DNA of 54,131 nucleotides, taken from positions 1-54,131 of the forward strand of contig CALPRQ020000028.1 of assembly GCA_943326015.2 (NCBI GenBank), written 5' to 3'. Both the position numbers and the translations under genes were made by a program. Position 1 is the first letter of the stretch, and every line of letters begins with the position of its first letter. This DNA comes from Chitinophaga pinensis. Lineage in GTDB: Bacteria > Pseudomonadota > Gammaproteobacteria > Burkholderiales > Burkholderiaceae_C. Positions 1 through 8,215 of this stretch are shown here, piece by piece. The notes under the pieces are model-generated. The model saw only the letters and a list, made by a program, of their open reading frames with translations. It ran no database searches and was not told where the DNA came from.

Positions 1-516
1 AAGGCCGAGCACGGCCCGATCGACGTGCTGGTCAACAACGCCGGCATCACCAAGGACCGCATGTTCCTGAAGATGACGCGCGAGGACTGGGATGCCGTCA
101 TCGACACCAACCTGAATTCGATGTTCAACGTGACCAAGCAGGTCGTGCCGGACATGGTCGAAAAGGGCTGGGGCCGCATCATCCAGATCTCGTCGGTCAA
201 CGGCAACAAGGGCCAGGCCGGCCAGACCAACTATTCGGCCGCCAAGGCTGGCATGCATGGTTTCTCGATGGCGCTGGCGCAGGAAATGGCGACCAAGGGC
301 GTGACCGTCAACACCGTGAGCCCGGGCTACATCGGTACCGACATGGTCAACGCCATCCGTGCGGACGTGCTCGAGAAGATCGTCGCGACCGTGCCGGTCA
401 AGCGTCTGGGCAAGCCGAGCGAAATCGCCTCCATCGTCGCCTGGCTGGCCAGCGAAGACGGCGGCTACTCGACCGGCGCTGACTTCTCGGTCAACGGCGG
501 CCTGCACATGGGCTGA
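1..516 (+). CDS. phaB: Acetoacetyl-CoA reductase PhaB, 3' part
   Basis: NADPH-dependent reduction of acetoacetyl-CoA to (R)-3-hydroxybutyryl-CoA, the second step of polyhydroxybutyrate synthesis. It is a short-chain dehydrogenase: the NNAGIT segment, the catalytic Ser in ISSVNG, the YSAAK motif (Tyr and Lys) and the NTVSPGYI segment after it are all visible. The C-terminus SVNGGLHMG is typical of PhaB. The reading frame is open from base 1, so the N-terminal Rossmann glycine motif lies outside the window and no start is given. A strong hairpin terminator follows about 45 bases after the stop. The intracellular PHB depolymerase gene lies about 15 kb away in the same window. High confidence; FabG is the alternative, but the NGNKGQAGQTNYSAAKAG context favours PhaB. 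Confidence 0.92.
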   Translation, partial: KAEHGPIDVLVNNAGITKDRMFLKMTREDWDAVIDTNLNSMFNVTKQVVPDMVEKGWGRIIQISSVNGNKGQAGQTNYSAAKAGMHGFSMALAQEMATKGVTVNTVSPGYIGTDMVNAIRADVLEKIVATVPVKRLGKPSEIASIVAWLASEDGGYSTGADFSVNGGLHMG

Positions 517-561
517 TGCCCGCAGCCAGGGATGCGCTTGCTGCGGCGTCCCGGTCTACAC

Positions 562-596
562 AAGGCCCGCACCAGCTTTTCGCTGGTGCGGGCCTT
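562..596 (+). terminator. Intrinsic terminator after phaB
   Basis: A perfect 15-bp stem (left arm 562-576, right arm 582-596) closes on the loop TTTTC. The tail after it is only moderately T-rich. It sits 45 bases after the phaB stop and before an oppositely oriented gene, so it probably ends the pha transcript and may also act from the other side. Confidence 0.8.
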
Positions 597-645
597 GGTC
601 GTTGTGTACCGGCCCAATTTGGCTCAGGGTGGTACGTTGCCACCC

Positions 646-1161
646 TCAGGGCAGGAAGTCCTGCCTCGCCGCCGGCAGCCTGGCGCTGGAGAAGTAATCC
701 GGTCCGAGTCTGGAAACGGCGGGCTCCCGGCAGCTCAGGGTCGAGAGCCGTTGGCCAGATCGCTCGACGGCCACCCCGGAGACTTCGCCTTCGCCCCGGA
801 CCCAGAACGAAAACACCACGTAGCGGTGACGACGGTGGCTGAATTCGATCCAGGCCCCGCCGCCGCCCGAAAGCGGTACGGTGGCAGCCTGGAAGCCGGA
901 GCCCTTGCCTGTTGCGGCCTGGTAGCTCAGATCGGCTGGATCACCCGGTCGACCGAAGCGATAGCTCAGTCGGCGTTCGCTGTCGTCCGATCCGCCGGCC
1001 TCGCACAGCGAGACCTGCTTGCTGCCGGTGCTGCAGGCAAAGACGACGGTTTCGCCGGCCTCGCAGGGCGCTGTGACCGCCACCGGCCTGTCGGCCAGGG
1101 CCGTTCCATAGGCCCCCAGGCTTATGGCCACCCACAGCAGCTTTTTGCTTGTACCTTGCAT
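646..1161 (-). CDS. Small exported protein of unknown function, coupled to the GH19-like gene
   Basis: The 171-residue product starts with a clear Sec signal peptide (MQGTSKKLLWVAISLG, then AYGTALA with cleavage near residue 23). The mature part has three cysteines early (CEAGETVVFACSTG ... SLCEAG) and one near the end (STLSC), suggesting a disulphide-bonded periplasmic domain, and a SYRFG motif. I recognise this as a widespread family of small hypothetical proteins but not its function. The start codon shares one base with the stop of the upstream GH19-like gene (TGATG), so the two are probably translationally coupled. A secreted partner such as an inhibitor or immunity protein for the GH19 enzyme is a reasonable inference, not shown. 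Confidence 0.72.
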   Translation of the reverse strand: MQGTSKKLLWVAISLGAYGTALADRPVAVTAPCEAGETVVFACSTGSKQVSLCEAGGSDDSERRLSYRFGRPGDPADLSYQAATGKGSGFQAATVPLSGGGGAWIEFSHRRHRYVVFSFWVRGEGEVSGVAVERSGQRLSTLSCREPAVSRLGPDYFSSARLPAARQDFLP

Positions 1162-1967
1162 CAGATCAGTTTTTCTCCGCGTAGATAGGCGGTCTGGAAG
1201 GATTCCAGGCCGTGGCGGCCGCCGTTGACCAGTTTCCGGGCCAGCGCCAGGTCGTGATCCAGCAGGGCCGTCTTGATCGAGATTTCCTTGTGCTTGAGGA
1301 AGCAGGCCAGGATCAGCCCGGCGACGGCGGGTTCGTTGGCCTGTTCGGGGTATTGTTCCAGGTCGTGCCCGATCTCGGTACCGATCTTCCGGTAGTTGTC
1401 GCGACCCGTGAGCTGGATGAAACCGCGGCCCTTGAAGCTGGCGCCATCGGGATTGCCGCGGTTGCCCAGGTCGCGCCGCTGATCGTACAGGTCGAAGGGG
1501 TGGCCGCCGGGCGAGGTGTTGAAGCGCGACTGGTATTCGTCGATCGGCTTGAAGCTGGCGGTCTCGGCCGCGATGGTGGCCAGCGCCATCAGCACCATGG
1601 GCTTGTCGGTGAGCTGGAAATGCCGCAGACCCTGCAGCACCGGTTCCAGGTTGTGCTCGATGTTGCCGATCGGGGCTGTCGGCAGCATGCGGGCCACGAT
1701 CAGCGGGGTGACCCTGTCAGCGACCGAGGGCAGGGCAGGGTCCTGGGTCAGACCAAGGCGTGTCAGGGTGCGCGGGCCGGCCTGGCCGTCCACCAGCAAG
1801 TCGCCCTCGCTGAGCTGGAAGGCGCGCAAGGCGGCGTCGGTGGCGGCCCCGAAGGTGCCGTCGGCCCCGCCGGTCGGAAAACCTCGGCCTTCGAGCGCCT
1901 GCTGCAAGGCCCGGACATCGTCGCCCTGCATCAGCTCGCCGTCCAGGATCAGTTCCAGTTTCCGCAT
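1161..1967 (-). CDS. Peptidoglycan-binding / GH19 chitinase-like (lysozyme-type) protein
   Basis: The 268-residue protein has an N-terminal PG_binding_1 repeat (about residues 10-75: VRALQQALEGRGF, DGTFGAATDAALRAFQ, DGQAGPRTL). A GH19-like catalytic domain follows from about residue 105 (LATIAAETASFKPIDEY, the YDQRRDLGN segment, FKGRGFIQLTGRDNY). The Glu in AETASF and the GRGFIQLTG strand are hallmarks of chitinase/endolysin GH19 domains that cut peptidoglycan or chitin. No signal peptide is visible, so export would need phage-like lysis, T6SS or another non-Sec route. The next gene begins on the last base of its stop codon. It may be a domesticated endolysin or an effector paired with its exported neighbour. 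Confidence 0.8.
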   Translation of the reverse strand: MRKLELILDGELMQGDDVRALQQALEGRGFPTGGADGTFGAATDAALRAFQLSEGDLLVDGQAGPRTLTRLGLTQDPALPSVADRVTPLIVARMLPTAPIGNIEHNLEPVLQGLRHFQLTDKPMVLMALATIAAETASFKPIDEYQSRFNTSPGGHPFDLYDQRRDLGNRGNPDGASFKGRGFIQLTGRDNYRKIGTEIGHDLEQYPEQANEPAVAGLILACFLKHKEISIKTALLDHDLALARKLVNGGRHGLESFQTAYLRGEKLI

Positions 1968-2066
1968 GGTGTGGTTCTCCCTGATGAAATGCAGCGAGCA
2001 GTCTTGGGCGTGCGTTGCGATCTGTCAATGCCCCGCCCGTGATCTAATAACGGCCCTTCGAACCCG

Positions 2067-2090
2067 CGCCTTGCCAGTCGAGGCGTTTTT
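2067..2090 (+). terminator. Terminator-like hairpin in the dusA leader
   Basis: CGCCTTG (2067-2073) pairs with CGAGGCG (2079-2085), with one G-T wobble and a CCAGT loop, and five T follow. No plus-strand gene ends here: the gene to the left points the other way and dusA starts 50 bases later. It is therefore either an attenuator in the dusA leader or a chance structure. Confidence 0.4.
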
Positions 2091-2139
2091 GGCAATTGAC
2101 TGGGCGATCGGTACCCTGAACTGGCGCCAGCGAGCAAAC

Positions 2140-3207
2140 ATGAGTGAGAAAATGACGGATAGCCAAGCTTCCCAAGCTGTTGTATCAAAAGCGCAAACGA
2201 GCGGGGACGCGGGTTGGAGGATGTCCGTTGCCCCGATGCTCGATTGGTCCGACAAGCATTGCCGCTACCTGCACCGGCTGATCACGCAGCACACGCGGCT
2301 CTATACCGAGATGGTGACCACGGGTGCGCTGATGCATGGCGAAGCGCGCCGCCACCTGCGCTTCGACGAGACCGAGCACCCGATCGCGCTGCAGCTCGGC
2401 GGCAGCGATCCGGCCGATCTGGCACAGTGCGCCAAGCTCGGTCAGGACTGGGGCTACGACGAGATCAACCTCAACTGCGGCTGCCCGAGCGACCGCGTGC
2501 AGCGCGGCGCCTTTGGTGCCTGCCTGATGAACTTGCCCGGCCTGGTGGCCGATGGCGTCAAGGCCATGCGCGACCGGGTGGACATCCCGGTCACGGTCAA
2601 GCACCGCATCGGCATCGACAAGATCGAGAGCTACGACTTCGTGGCCGATTTCGTCGGTCGCGTCAGCGAAGCCGGCTGCGAGGTTTTCATCGTCCATGCG
2701 CGCAACGCCTGGCTGCAGGGCCTGAGCCCGAAGGAAAACCGCGAAGTTCCGCCGCTGCGCTACGATCTGGCCTGGCGGCTGAAACGGGATTTTCCGCAGC
2801 TCACGATCGCCGTCAATGGCGGCATCAAGACGAATGAGCAGATCGCCGAGCAGCTGCAGCAGGTCGACGGCGTGATGGTCGGGCGCGAGGCCTACTACAA
2901 CCCCTGGATCATGCACGACTGGGACCAGCGCTACTACGGCGGCGAGCCCTGCGCGCTGAGCCAGGACGAGATCGAGCTGGCGATGGTGGCCTACATGGAG
3001 CGCGAGGCGGTCGAGGACGGCACCCCCTGGTACCCGATCGCGCGCCACATGCTGGGCATGCGCCACGGCCAGCGCGGCGCGCGCCGTTGGCGCCAGGTCT
3101 GGAGCAACCACAAGCTCAAAGCCCTGCCGGCGCGCGAGGTCTGGGCCATGGCGCAGGCGGTGCTGCTGGAAGATCAGCTCAAGGCGGGTGAAGGGCAGCC
3201 CTCGTAA
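2140..3207 (+). CDS. dusA: tRNA-dihydrouridine(20/20a) synthase DusA
   Basis: FMN-dependent reduction of uridine to dihydrouridine in the tRNA D-loop. The protein (355 residues from the chosen ATG) carries the DusA signature block VAPMLDWSDKHCRY and YTEMVTTGALMHG, the active-site region NLNCGCPSDRVQRGAFGACLM with the catalytic Cys, the KHRIGID strand, HARNAWLQGLSP and the phosphate-binding VNGGI / GVMVGREAYYNPW loops. The reading frame is open much further upstream, but the ATG at 2140 gives the short polar N-terminal extension usual in DusA. ATGs at 2152 and 2221 are alternatives; the last has a GGAGG too close to it. Its 3' end overlaps the convergent cyclase gene by 34 bases. Confidence 0.93.
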   Translation: MSEKMTDSQASQAVVSKAQTSGDAGWRMSVAPMLDWSDKHCRYLHRLITQHTRLYTEMVTTGALMHGEARRHLRFDETEHPIALQLGGSDPADLAQCAKLGQDWGYDEINLNCGCPSDRVQRGAFGACLMNLPGLVADGVKAMRDRVDIPVTVKHRIGIDKIESYDFVADFVGRVSEAGCEVFIVHARNAWLQGLSPKENREVPPLRYDLAWRLKRDFPQLTIAVNGGIKTNEQIAEQLQQVDGVMVGREAYYNPWIMHDWDQRYYGGEPCALSQDEIELAMVAYMEREAVEDGTPWYPIARHMLGMRHGQRGARRWRQVWSNHKLKALPAREVWAMAQAVLLEDQLKAGEGQPS

Positions 3208-4358
3208 AACACCCAGCGGTTCTTGCCGCTGCGCTTGGCCCGGTACATGGCCCGGTCGGCTTGCTCGATCAGCTTTTCGCAACTGTCGGCATGATCCGGA
3301 TAGAGCGCGATGCCGATGCTCATGCCGACTTGCAACGGCGCAGCCCCGTAAGCCACGGGCTGGCTTACCGCTTGGAGCAGACGGTCCGCTATTTCCTCGA
3401 TCTGGGCCGTATCGTCGAAATCGGGCAGCAGCAGCACGAATTCGTCACCTCCGAGCCGGGCCACCGTGTCGACCTGGCGCACGCCGTTCGACAGCAGGCA
3501 GGCGATCTCGATCAGCAGATGGTCGCCTGCCTCGTGGCCGTGCTGGTCGTTGATCTGCTTGAAGCCATCGAGATCGATGAAGCACAGTGCCAGCCTGTTG
3601 CCGTGACGTTGGGCCGCAGCCAGGGACTGGCGCAGCCTGTCCATCAGCAGATGGCGATTGGGCAGCCGGGTCAGGCCGTCATGGTAGGCGACGTTTTCCA
3701 GCAGCTGCTGGGTCTTGAGCAGACCGGCTTCGTGTTCCTTGAACAGGTCATGGGTCTTGCGCAGCACCAGGATCAGCACGGTGATCAGCACCAGGCACGA
3801 GACCCCCGACAGCATCAGCAACTGATCCTGCAATTGGCGCAAGGCGGTATCACTCTGGGTCGCCTTGAGTTCGATGCGCAGCCAGCCCATGGGCAGCACG
3901 CTGCCGACTCGTATCCACAATCTGAGCTGCTCGCCATCGACCTCGAACCACGGCATGTGCGCTGGCGGGGTGATCGACATCGGACTGAACAGGGGCACGG
4001 CCGGTCCGCTGGCCAGGCCTCGCCTGCTGACATGGGACAGCACCTGTCCCTGGTTGTCGGCCAGCAGCAGCGAGACGACCTGCTCGTTGAAGGCGGTCTG
4101 GATCAGGCGCGCTTCGAGCACGGCGAAGTCGCGTGTGATCAGGTCGCTTTCGACCGCATGGGCCAGGCCTTCGGCCAGCAGCGAGGCGGCCCGCTGCTGC
4201 CCCTCGCGTTGCAGCACATGGGACTGACGCTCCAGCCAGAACGCTCCGAGCAGCGTGAACAGCACGATCACGACCCCGGTCGATAGCAGACCAATATAGA
4301 ACAGGCGGGGCGAGTTGAAACCGCTCTGGCGCGCTTGTCGCAGTTCAGGGCTTGTCAT
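3174..4358 (-). CDS. Membrane-bound diguanylate cyclase (GGDEF)
   Basis: The 394-residue protein synthesises cyclic di-GMP. It has a TM segment near the N-terminus (YIGLLSTGVVIVLFTLLGAFW), a periplasmic sensor region of about 150 residues, a second TM (LMLSGVSCLVLITVLILVL) and a C-terminal GGDEF domain. The active-site GGDEF is at about residues 303-307 and is intact. An RxxD inhibitory site lies five residues before it (RQVD), so product inhibition is expected. The ATG at 4358 overlaps the end of the PhnD-like gene by 14 bases; a longer frame without a better start is open upstream. Overlap with a periplasmic binding protein gene suggests that ligand binding outside feeds cyclic di-GMP synthesis inside. 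Confidence 0.9.
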   Translation of the reverse strand: MTSPELRQARQSGFNSPRLFYIGLLSTGVVIVLFTLLGAFWLERQSHVLQREGQQRAASLLAEGLAHAVESDLITRDFAVLEARLIQTAFNEQVVSLLLADNQGQVLSHVSRRGLASGPAVPLFSPMSITPPAHMPWFEVDGEQLRLWIRVGSVLPMGWLRIELKATQSDTALRQLQDQLLMLSGVSCLVLITVLILVLRKTHDLFKEHEAGLLKTQQLLENVAYHDGLTRLPNRHLLMDRLRQSLAAAQRHGNRLALCFIDLDGFKQINDQHGHEAGDHLLIEIACLLSNGVRQVDTVARLGGDEFVLLLPDFDDTAQIEEIADRLLQAVSQPVAYGAAPLQVGMSIGIALYPDHADSCEKLIEQADRAMYRAKRSGKNRWVFYEGCPSPALS

Positions 4359-5211
4359 GCTTGACCACGAATTTCTCGATCTGCAGCGATTCAAGCGGCG
4401 CGTAGTCGCGCGCATAGTCGGCCCGTATCGGGCTGGGGATCTGGATGCCGTCGAGCAGCTGGCGTCCGGAATCGCTCTCGCCCAGCGCGAGGACGGCGGC
4501 GATCACGGCTTCGCGCAGCTGCGCTGCCACGCGCGGGTGGGCGACGAAGGGATGCGGCGTGTAGCCTGGCGTTTCGTGCAGGATGCGCAGCTGATCGCGC
4601 ACGCTGGGGCTTTCCCGTTCCAGGGTGTTGTTGACGCCGCCGCCGGCCACCACGTCGCCGATGATCACGGCACGGTAGACGTTGGCATGGGTCTTGACAT
4701 ATTTGGGCTGGATCCGGATGCCCTGCTGCGCCAGCCGCGAGCGCAGCAGCAGCGAGGCAGCGAAGGCGTTGGGGGCCGGAAAGGCTATTTGCTGACCGTC
4801 GAGTTCCTTGATTGACTGGATGGGACTGTCGGCACGGACTGTCAGGATACCAGTGAGCTTTTCCTTGCCATCGACCACCAGCGGCAGATAGCCTTGCGCT
4901 TTCCTGGCCATGACTTCGTGGTACGGGTTGACGAAGGCGAAGTCAGGTTGTCCTGCGAGCAAGGCATTCTCGAAATCCGGAATGCTTGACGCGATGCGCA
5001 ATTCGAAGCAAAGCCCGGTCCGACGGCCCAGCTGTTCGAGCAGCGGCGCCCATTTGCCGAGCAGCATGGCTGGAGTCAGCTGCGGAACCACATGCACCTC
5101 GTGCACCCTGTCGGCCCAGGGGTCCCCCAGGCAGTCTGCTTGTGCCATGCCGACCGTCGTCAGCCAGCCGAGCAGGAGCGCAAACAGGTGTTTCGCGGTC
5201 GAAAATTTCAT
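4345..5211 (-). CDS. PhnD-like phosphate/phosphonate-type periplasmic binding protein
   Basis: The 288-residue protein has a Sec signal peptide (FALLLGWLTTVGMAQA) and the PhnD/phosphonate-binding fold: VVPQLTPAMLLGKWAPLLEQL, DFAFVNPYHEVM, KELDGQQIAFPAPNAFAAS, HANVYRAVIIGDVVAGGGVN and a C-terminal DYAPLESLQIEKFV. No ABC permease or ATPase gene lies beside it. Instead its 3' end overlaps a membrane diguanylate cyclase, so it more likely serves as the sensory ligand-binding partner of that enzyme than as part of a transporter. Ligand unknown (phosphate, phosphonate or phosphite are typical of the family). Confidence 0.85.
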   Translation of the reverse strand: MKFSTAKHLFALLLGWLTTVGMAQADCLGDPWADRVHEVHVVPQLTPAMLLGKWAPLLEQLGRRTGLCFELRIASSIPDFENALLAGQPDFAFVNPYHEVMARKAQGYLPLVVDGKEKLTGILTVRADSPIQSIKELDGQQIAFPAPNAFAASLLLRSRLAQQGIRIQPKYVKTHANVYRAVIIGDVVAGGGVNNTLERESPSVRDQLRILHETPGYTPHPFVAHPRVAAQLREAVIAAVLALGESDSGRQLLDGIQIPSPIRADYARDYAPLESLQIEKFVVKHDKP

Positions 5212-5305
5212 TGTGGAATAAACAGGCCTTGAACCGCATTGTCGCTGCTCAAGGCGTCAAAATTCCAAATTGAAAAACCTTTGTGCGAATTTTTCTGTTG
5301 ACGGC

Positions 5306-5953
5306 TCAGGCCGCCGCCTGCAGCCCCGAAGCGAAATGCTCGCGCACCCGCCGAGCTGCGAGCGCCTCGTCGCGCGCCAGCAGCGCGTCCACGATCACGC
5401 GGTGCTCGGCCAGCGATTCCTCGATCCGCCCCTCCTTGAACAGCGAGCCCTGGCGGTTGAGCTTCATGACCTTGCGCAGGTCGGCCACGATCTGGACCCG
5501 CCAGCGGTTCTGCGCGAGTTCGAGCATGCGGCGGTGGAACTGCTCGTTGAGTTCGAAGAACCGGTCGCGCGAGCCCGTTGCGGGCTGGGCGGCCTGTTCC
5601 AGCTGGTCATGCAGGGCTTTGAGTTCGGCCAGCTCGGCATCGTCGGCCAGCCGGCACAGCGCGGCGGCCGCGTCCGATTCGAGCAGCGACAGCAGTTCGT
5701 AAACTTCACGCAAGTCTTGTTCGGATACTTCGGTCACGTAGGCGCCGCGCCTGACCTTCATCGTGACCAGGCCTTCGGCGGCCAGTACCTTGAGCGCCTC
5801 GCGCAGCGGGGTGCGGCTGATGCCGAGTTCCTCGGCGATCCGGAGTTCGTCGATCCAGCTGCCCGGCGCCAGCTCGCGGTTGTAGATGCGCTGGCGCAGC
5901 AGTTCAGCGACTTCTACATACAGTGCGCGGGGGGACAGTGAGAGGGCGGCCAT
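5306..5953 (-). CDS. GntR-family (FadR/FCD) transcriptional regulator
   Basis: A 215-residue DNA-binding regulator with an N-terminal winged helix (about residues 10-75: LYVEVAELLRQRIYNRELAPGSWIDE, AEELGISRTPLREALKVLAAEGLV) and a C-terminal all-helical FCD ligand domain (ELLSLLESDAAAALCRLAD, FFELNEQFHRRMLELAQN, EHRVIVDALLARDEALAARRVREH). The gene is divergent from methylmalonyl-CoA mutase across a 108-bp AT-rich gap. That makes it the likely local regulator of the propionate/methylmalonyl-CoA operon, sensing an organic acid or acyl-CoA. Specific ligand unknown. Confidence 0.9.
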   Translation of the reverse strand: MAALSLSPRALYVEVAELLRQRIYNRELAPGSWIDELRIAEELGISRTPLREALKVLAAEGLVTMKVRRGAYVTEVSEQDLREVYELLSLLESDAAAALCRLADDAELAELKALHDQLEQAAQPATGSRDRFFELNEQFHRRMLELAQNRWRVQIVADLRKVMKLNRQGSLFKEGRIEESLAEHRVIVDALLARDEALAARRVREHFASGLQAAA

Positions 5954-6023
5954 GGTTTGCGTGGGTTTCTAGGCGGCCTATTTTATCAGATCAAAAATTC
6001 TGCATCAATAATTATGAATGACA

Positions 6024-6029
6024 TACAAT
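6024..6029 (+). promoter_or_regulatory. Candidate -10 box of the mcm operon
   Basis: TACAAT lies 32 bases before the mutase start in the gap shared with the GntR gene. The matching -35 region (about 6001-6006) is poor, as expected for a regulated promoter. The surrounding AT-rich stretch (5980-6020) is where a GntR operator would be expected, but I see no clean dyad. Confidence 0.35.
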
Positions 6030-6061
6030 GGGGTAGTCTTGCTCACTAAGGTGCCCTTTTT

Positions 6062-8209
6062 ATGTCGTCCGAATTCAAACCCGCCACCCTGGCCGATTGG
6101 GAAAAAGCCGCTCAGAAGTCCGTCAAGGACGGCTCGCTCGACAAGCTGAACTGGCTTACGCCTGACGGCATCACGGTCAAGCCGCTCTACACCGCCGAGG
6201 ATGTGAAAGAGCTGCCCTTCACCAACACGCTGCCCGGCTTCGAGCCCTTCATCCGCGGCCCGCAGGCTACGATGTACGCGGTGCGCCCCTGGACCATCCG
6301 CCAGTACGCGGGTTTCTCGACCGCCGAGGAATCGAACGCCTTCTACCGCAAGGCGCTCGCCGCCGGCGGCCAGGGCGTCTCGGTGGCGTTCGACCTCGCG
6401 ACCCACCGTGGCTATGACTCGGACCATCCGCGCGTGACCGGCGACGTCGGCAAGGCCGGCGTGGCGATCGACTCGGTCGAGGACATGAAGATCCTGTTCG
6501 ACGGCATTCCGCTCGACAAGGTTTCGGTCTCGATGACCATGAACGGTGCCGTGCTGCCGGTGCTGGCAGGCTATGTGGTGGCGGCCGAGGAGCAGGGCGT
6601 CAGCCAGGACCAGCTGGCCGGAACGATTCAGAACGACATTCTGAAGGAGTTCATGGTCCGCAACACCTACATCTATCCGCCCGAACCGTCGATGAAGATC
6701 ATCGGCGACATCATCGAGTACACGGCGCAGAAGATGCCCAAGTTCAACTCGATCTCGATCTCGGGCTACCACATGCAGGAAGCCGGCGCCAACCAGGTGC
6801 TCGAGATGGCCTTCACGCTGGCCGACGGCAAGGAGTATGTCAAGACCGCGATCGCCAAGGGCATGGACGTGGACGCGTTCGCGGGCCGCCTGTCCTTCTT
6901 CTGGGCGGTGGGCATGAACTTCTACCTCGAGATCGCCAAGATGCGCGCGGCCCGCCTGCTGTGGGCCCGCATCATGAAGGGTTTCGACGCCAAGAACCCC
7001 AAGAGCCTGATGCTGCGCACGCACTGCCAGACCTCGGGCTGGTCGCTGACCGAACAGGACCCCTACAACAACGTGGTGCGCACCACCATCGAGGCGATGG
7101 CGGCGGTGTTCGGCGGTACCCAGTCGCTGCACACCAACTCGCTTGACGAGGCGATCGCGCTGCCGACCGAGTTCAGCTCGCGCATCGCGCGCAACACCCA
7201 GCTCATCATCCAGGAAGAGACCCACATCACCAACGTGGTCGATCCCTGGGCCGGTTCCTACCTGATGGAGTCGCTGACCCAGGAGATGGCCGACAAGGCC
7301 TGGGCCATCATCGAGGAAGTCGATGCCATGGGCGGCATGACCAAGGCGGTCGATTCGGGCTGGGCCAAGCTCAAGATCGAGGCGGCAGCCGCCGAGAAGC
7401 AGGCCCGCATCGATTCGGGCAAGGACGTGATCGTCGGCGTCAACAAGTACAAGCTGGCCAAGGAAGACCCGATCGACATCCTCGACGTCGACAACGTCCG
7501 GGTGCGTGACGGCCAGATCGCCCGCCTGCAGGCGATCAAGGCCAAGCGTGACAATGCGGCCGTCGCCGCCGCGCTCGATGCGCTGACCGCCGCCGCAGAA
7601 TCCGGCCAGGGCAACCTGCTGGATCTGGCGATCCAGGCGATCCGCCTGCGCGCGACCGTCGGCGAAGTCTCCGACGCGCTGGAAAAAATCTACGGCCGCC
7701 ACCGCGCCGACACGCAAAAGGTGACCGGTGTCTACGCCGCCGCCTACGACTCGGCCGAGGGCTGGGACAAGCTGAAGGAAGAAATCGCCGCTTTCGCCAC
7801 CGAGCAGGGCCGTCGCCCGCGCGTGATGATCGCCAAGCTGGGCCAGGACGGCCACGACCGTGGTGCCAAGGTGGTGGCCACGGCCTTCGCCGACCTCGGC
7901 TTCGACGTCGACATGGGCCCGCTGTTCCAGACCCCCGAGGAATGCGCGCGCCAGGCGATCGAGAACGACGTGCACGCGGTCGGCGTCTCGACCCTGGCCG
8001 CCGGCCACAAGACCTTGGTGCCAGCCATCATCGCCGAGCTGAAGAAGCAGGGCGCCGACGACATCATCGTCTTCGTCGGTGGCGTGATTCCGCGCCAGGA
8101 CTACGAGATGCTGTACGAGGCCGGCGTCAAGGGCGTCTATGGCCCGGGCACCCCGATCCCGGCCAGCGCCAAGGACGTGCTGGAGCAGATCAGACAGGCC
8201 ATCGCCTGA
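6062..8209 (+). CDS. mcm: Methylmalonyl-CoA mutase, single-chain
   Basis: Adenosylcobalamin-dependent interconversion of (R)-methylmalonyl-CoA and succinyl-CoA, linking propionyl-CoA to the TCA cycle. The 715-residue chain has the substrate-binding TIM barrel ([65 protein letters not shown]) and a C-terminal B12-binding domain. That domain has the DxHxxG motif (DGHDRG near residue 596, His ligating cobalt), VSTLAAG and the FVGGVIP strand. Length matches the E. coli ScpA / human MUT type. It is the first gene of a tight operon with its G-protein chaperone, both propionyl-CoA carboxylase subunits and a VOC epimerase candidate, all needed for the propionyl-CoA to succinyl-CoA route. Confidence 0.97.
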   Translation: MSSEFKPATLADWEKAAQKSVKDGSLDKLNWLTPDGITVKPLYTAEDVKELPFTNTLPGFEPFIRGPQATMYAVRPWTIRQYAGFSTAEESNAFYRKALAAGGQGVSVAFDLATHRGYDSDHPRVTGDVGKAGVAIDSVEDMKILFDGIPLDKVSVSMTMNGAVLPVLAGYVVAAEEQGVSQDQLAGTIQNDILKEFMVRNTYIYPPEPSMKIIGDIIEYTAQKMPKFNSISISGYHMQEAGANQVLEMAFTLADGKEYVKTAIAKGMDVDAFAGRLSFFWAVGMNFYLEIAKMRAARLLWARIMKGFDAKNPKSLMLRTHCQTSGWSLTEQDPYNNVVRTTIEAMAAVFGGTQSLHTNSLDEAIALPTEFSSRIARNTQLIIQEETHITNVVDPWAGSYLMESLTQEMADKAWAIIEEVDAMGGMTKAVDSGWAKLKIEAAAAEKQARIDSGKDVIVGVNKYKLAKEDPIDILDVDNVRVRDGQIARLQAIKAKRDNAAVAAALDALTAAAESGQGNLLDLAIQAIRLRATVGEVSDALEKIYGRHRADTQKVTGVYAAAYDSAEGWDKLKEEIAAFATEQGRRPRVMIAKLGQDGHDRGAKVVATAFADLGFDVDMGPLFQTPEECARQAIENDVHAVGVSTLAAGHKTLVPAIIAELKKQGADDIIVFVGGVIPRQDYEMLYEAGVKGVYGPGTPIPASAKDVLEQIRQAIA

Positions 8210-8215
8210 TCCGCC

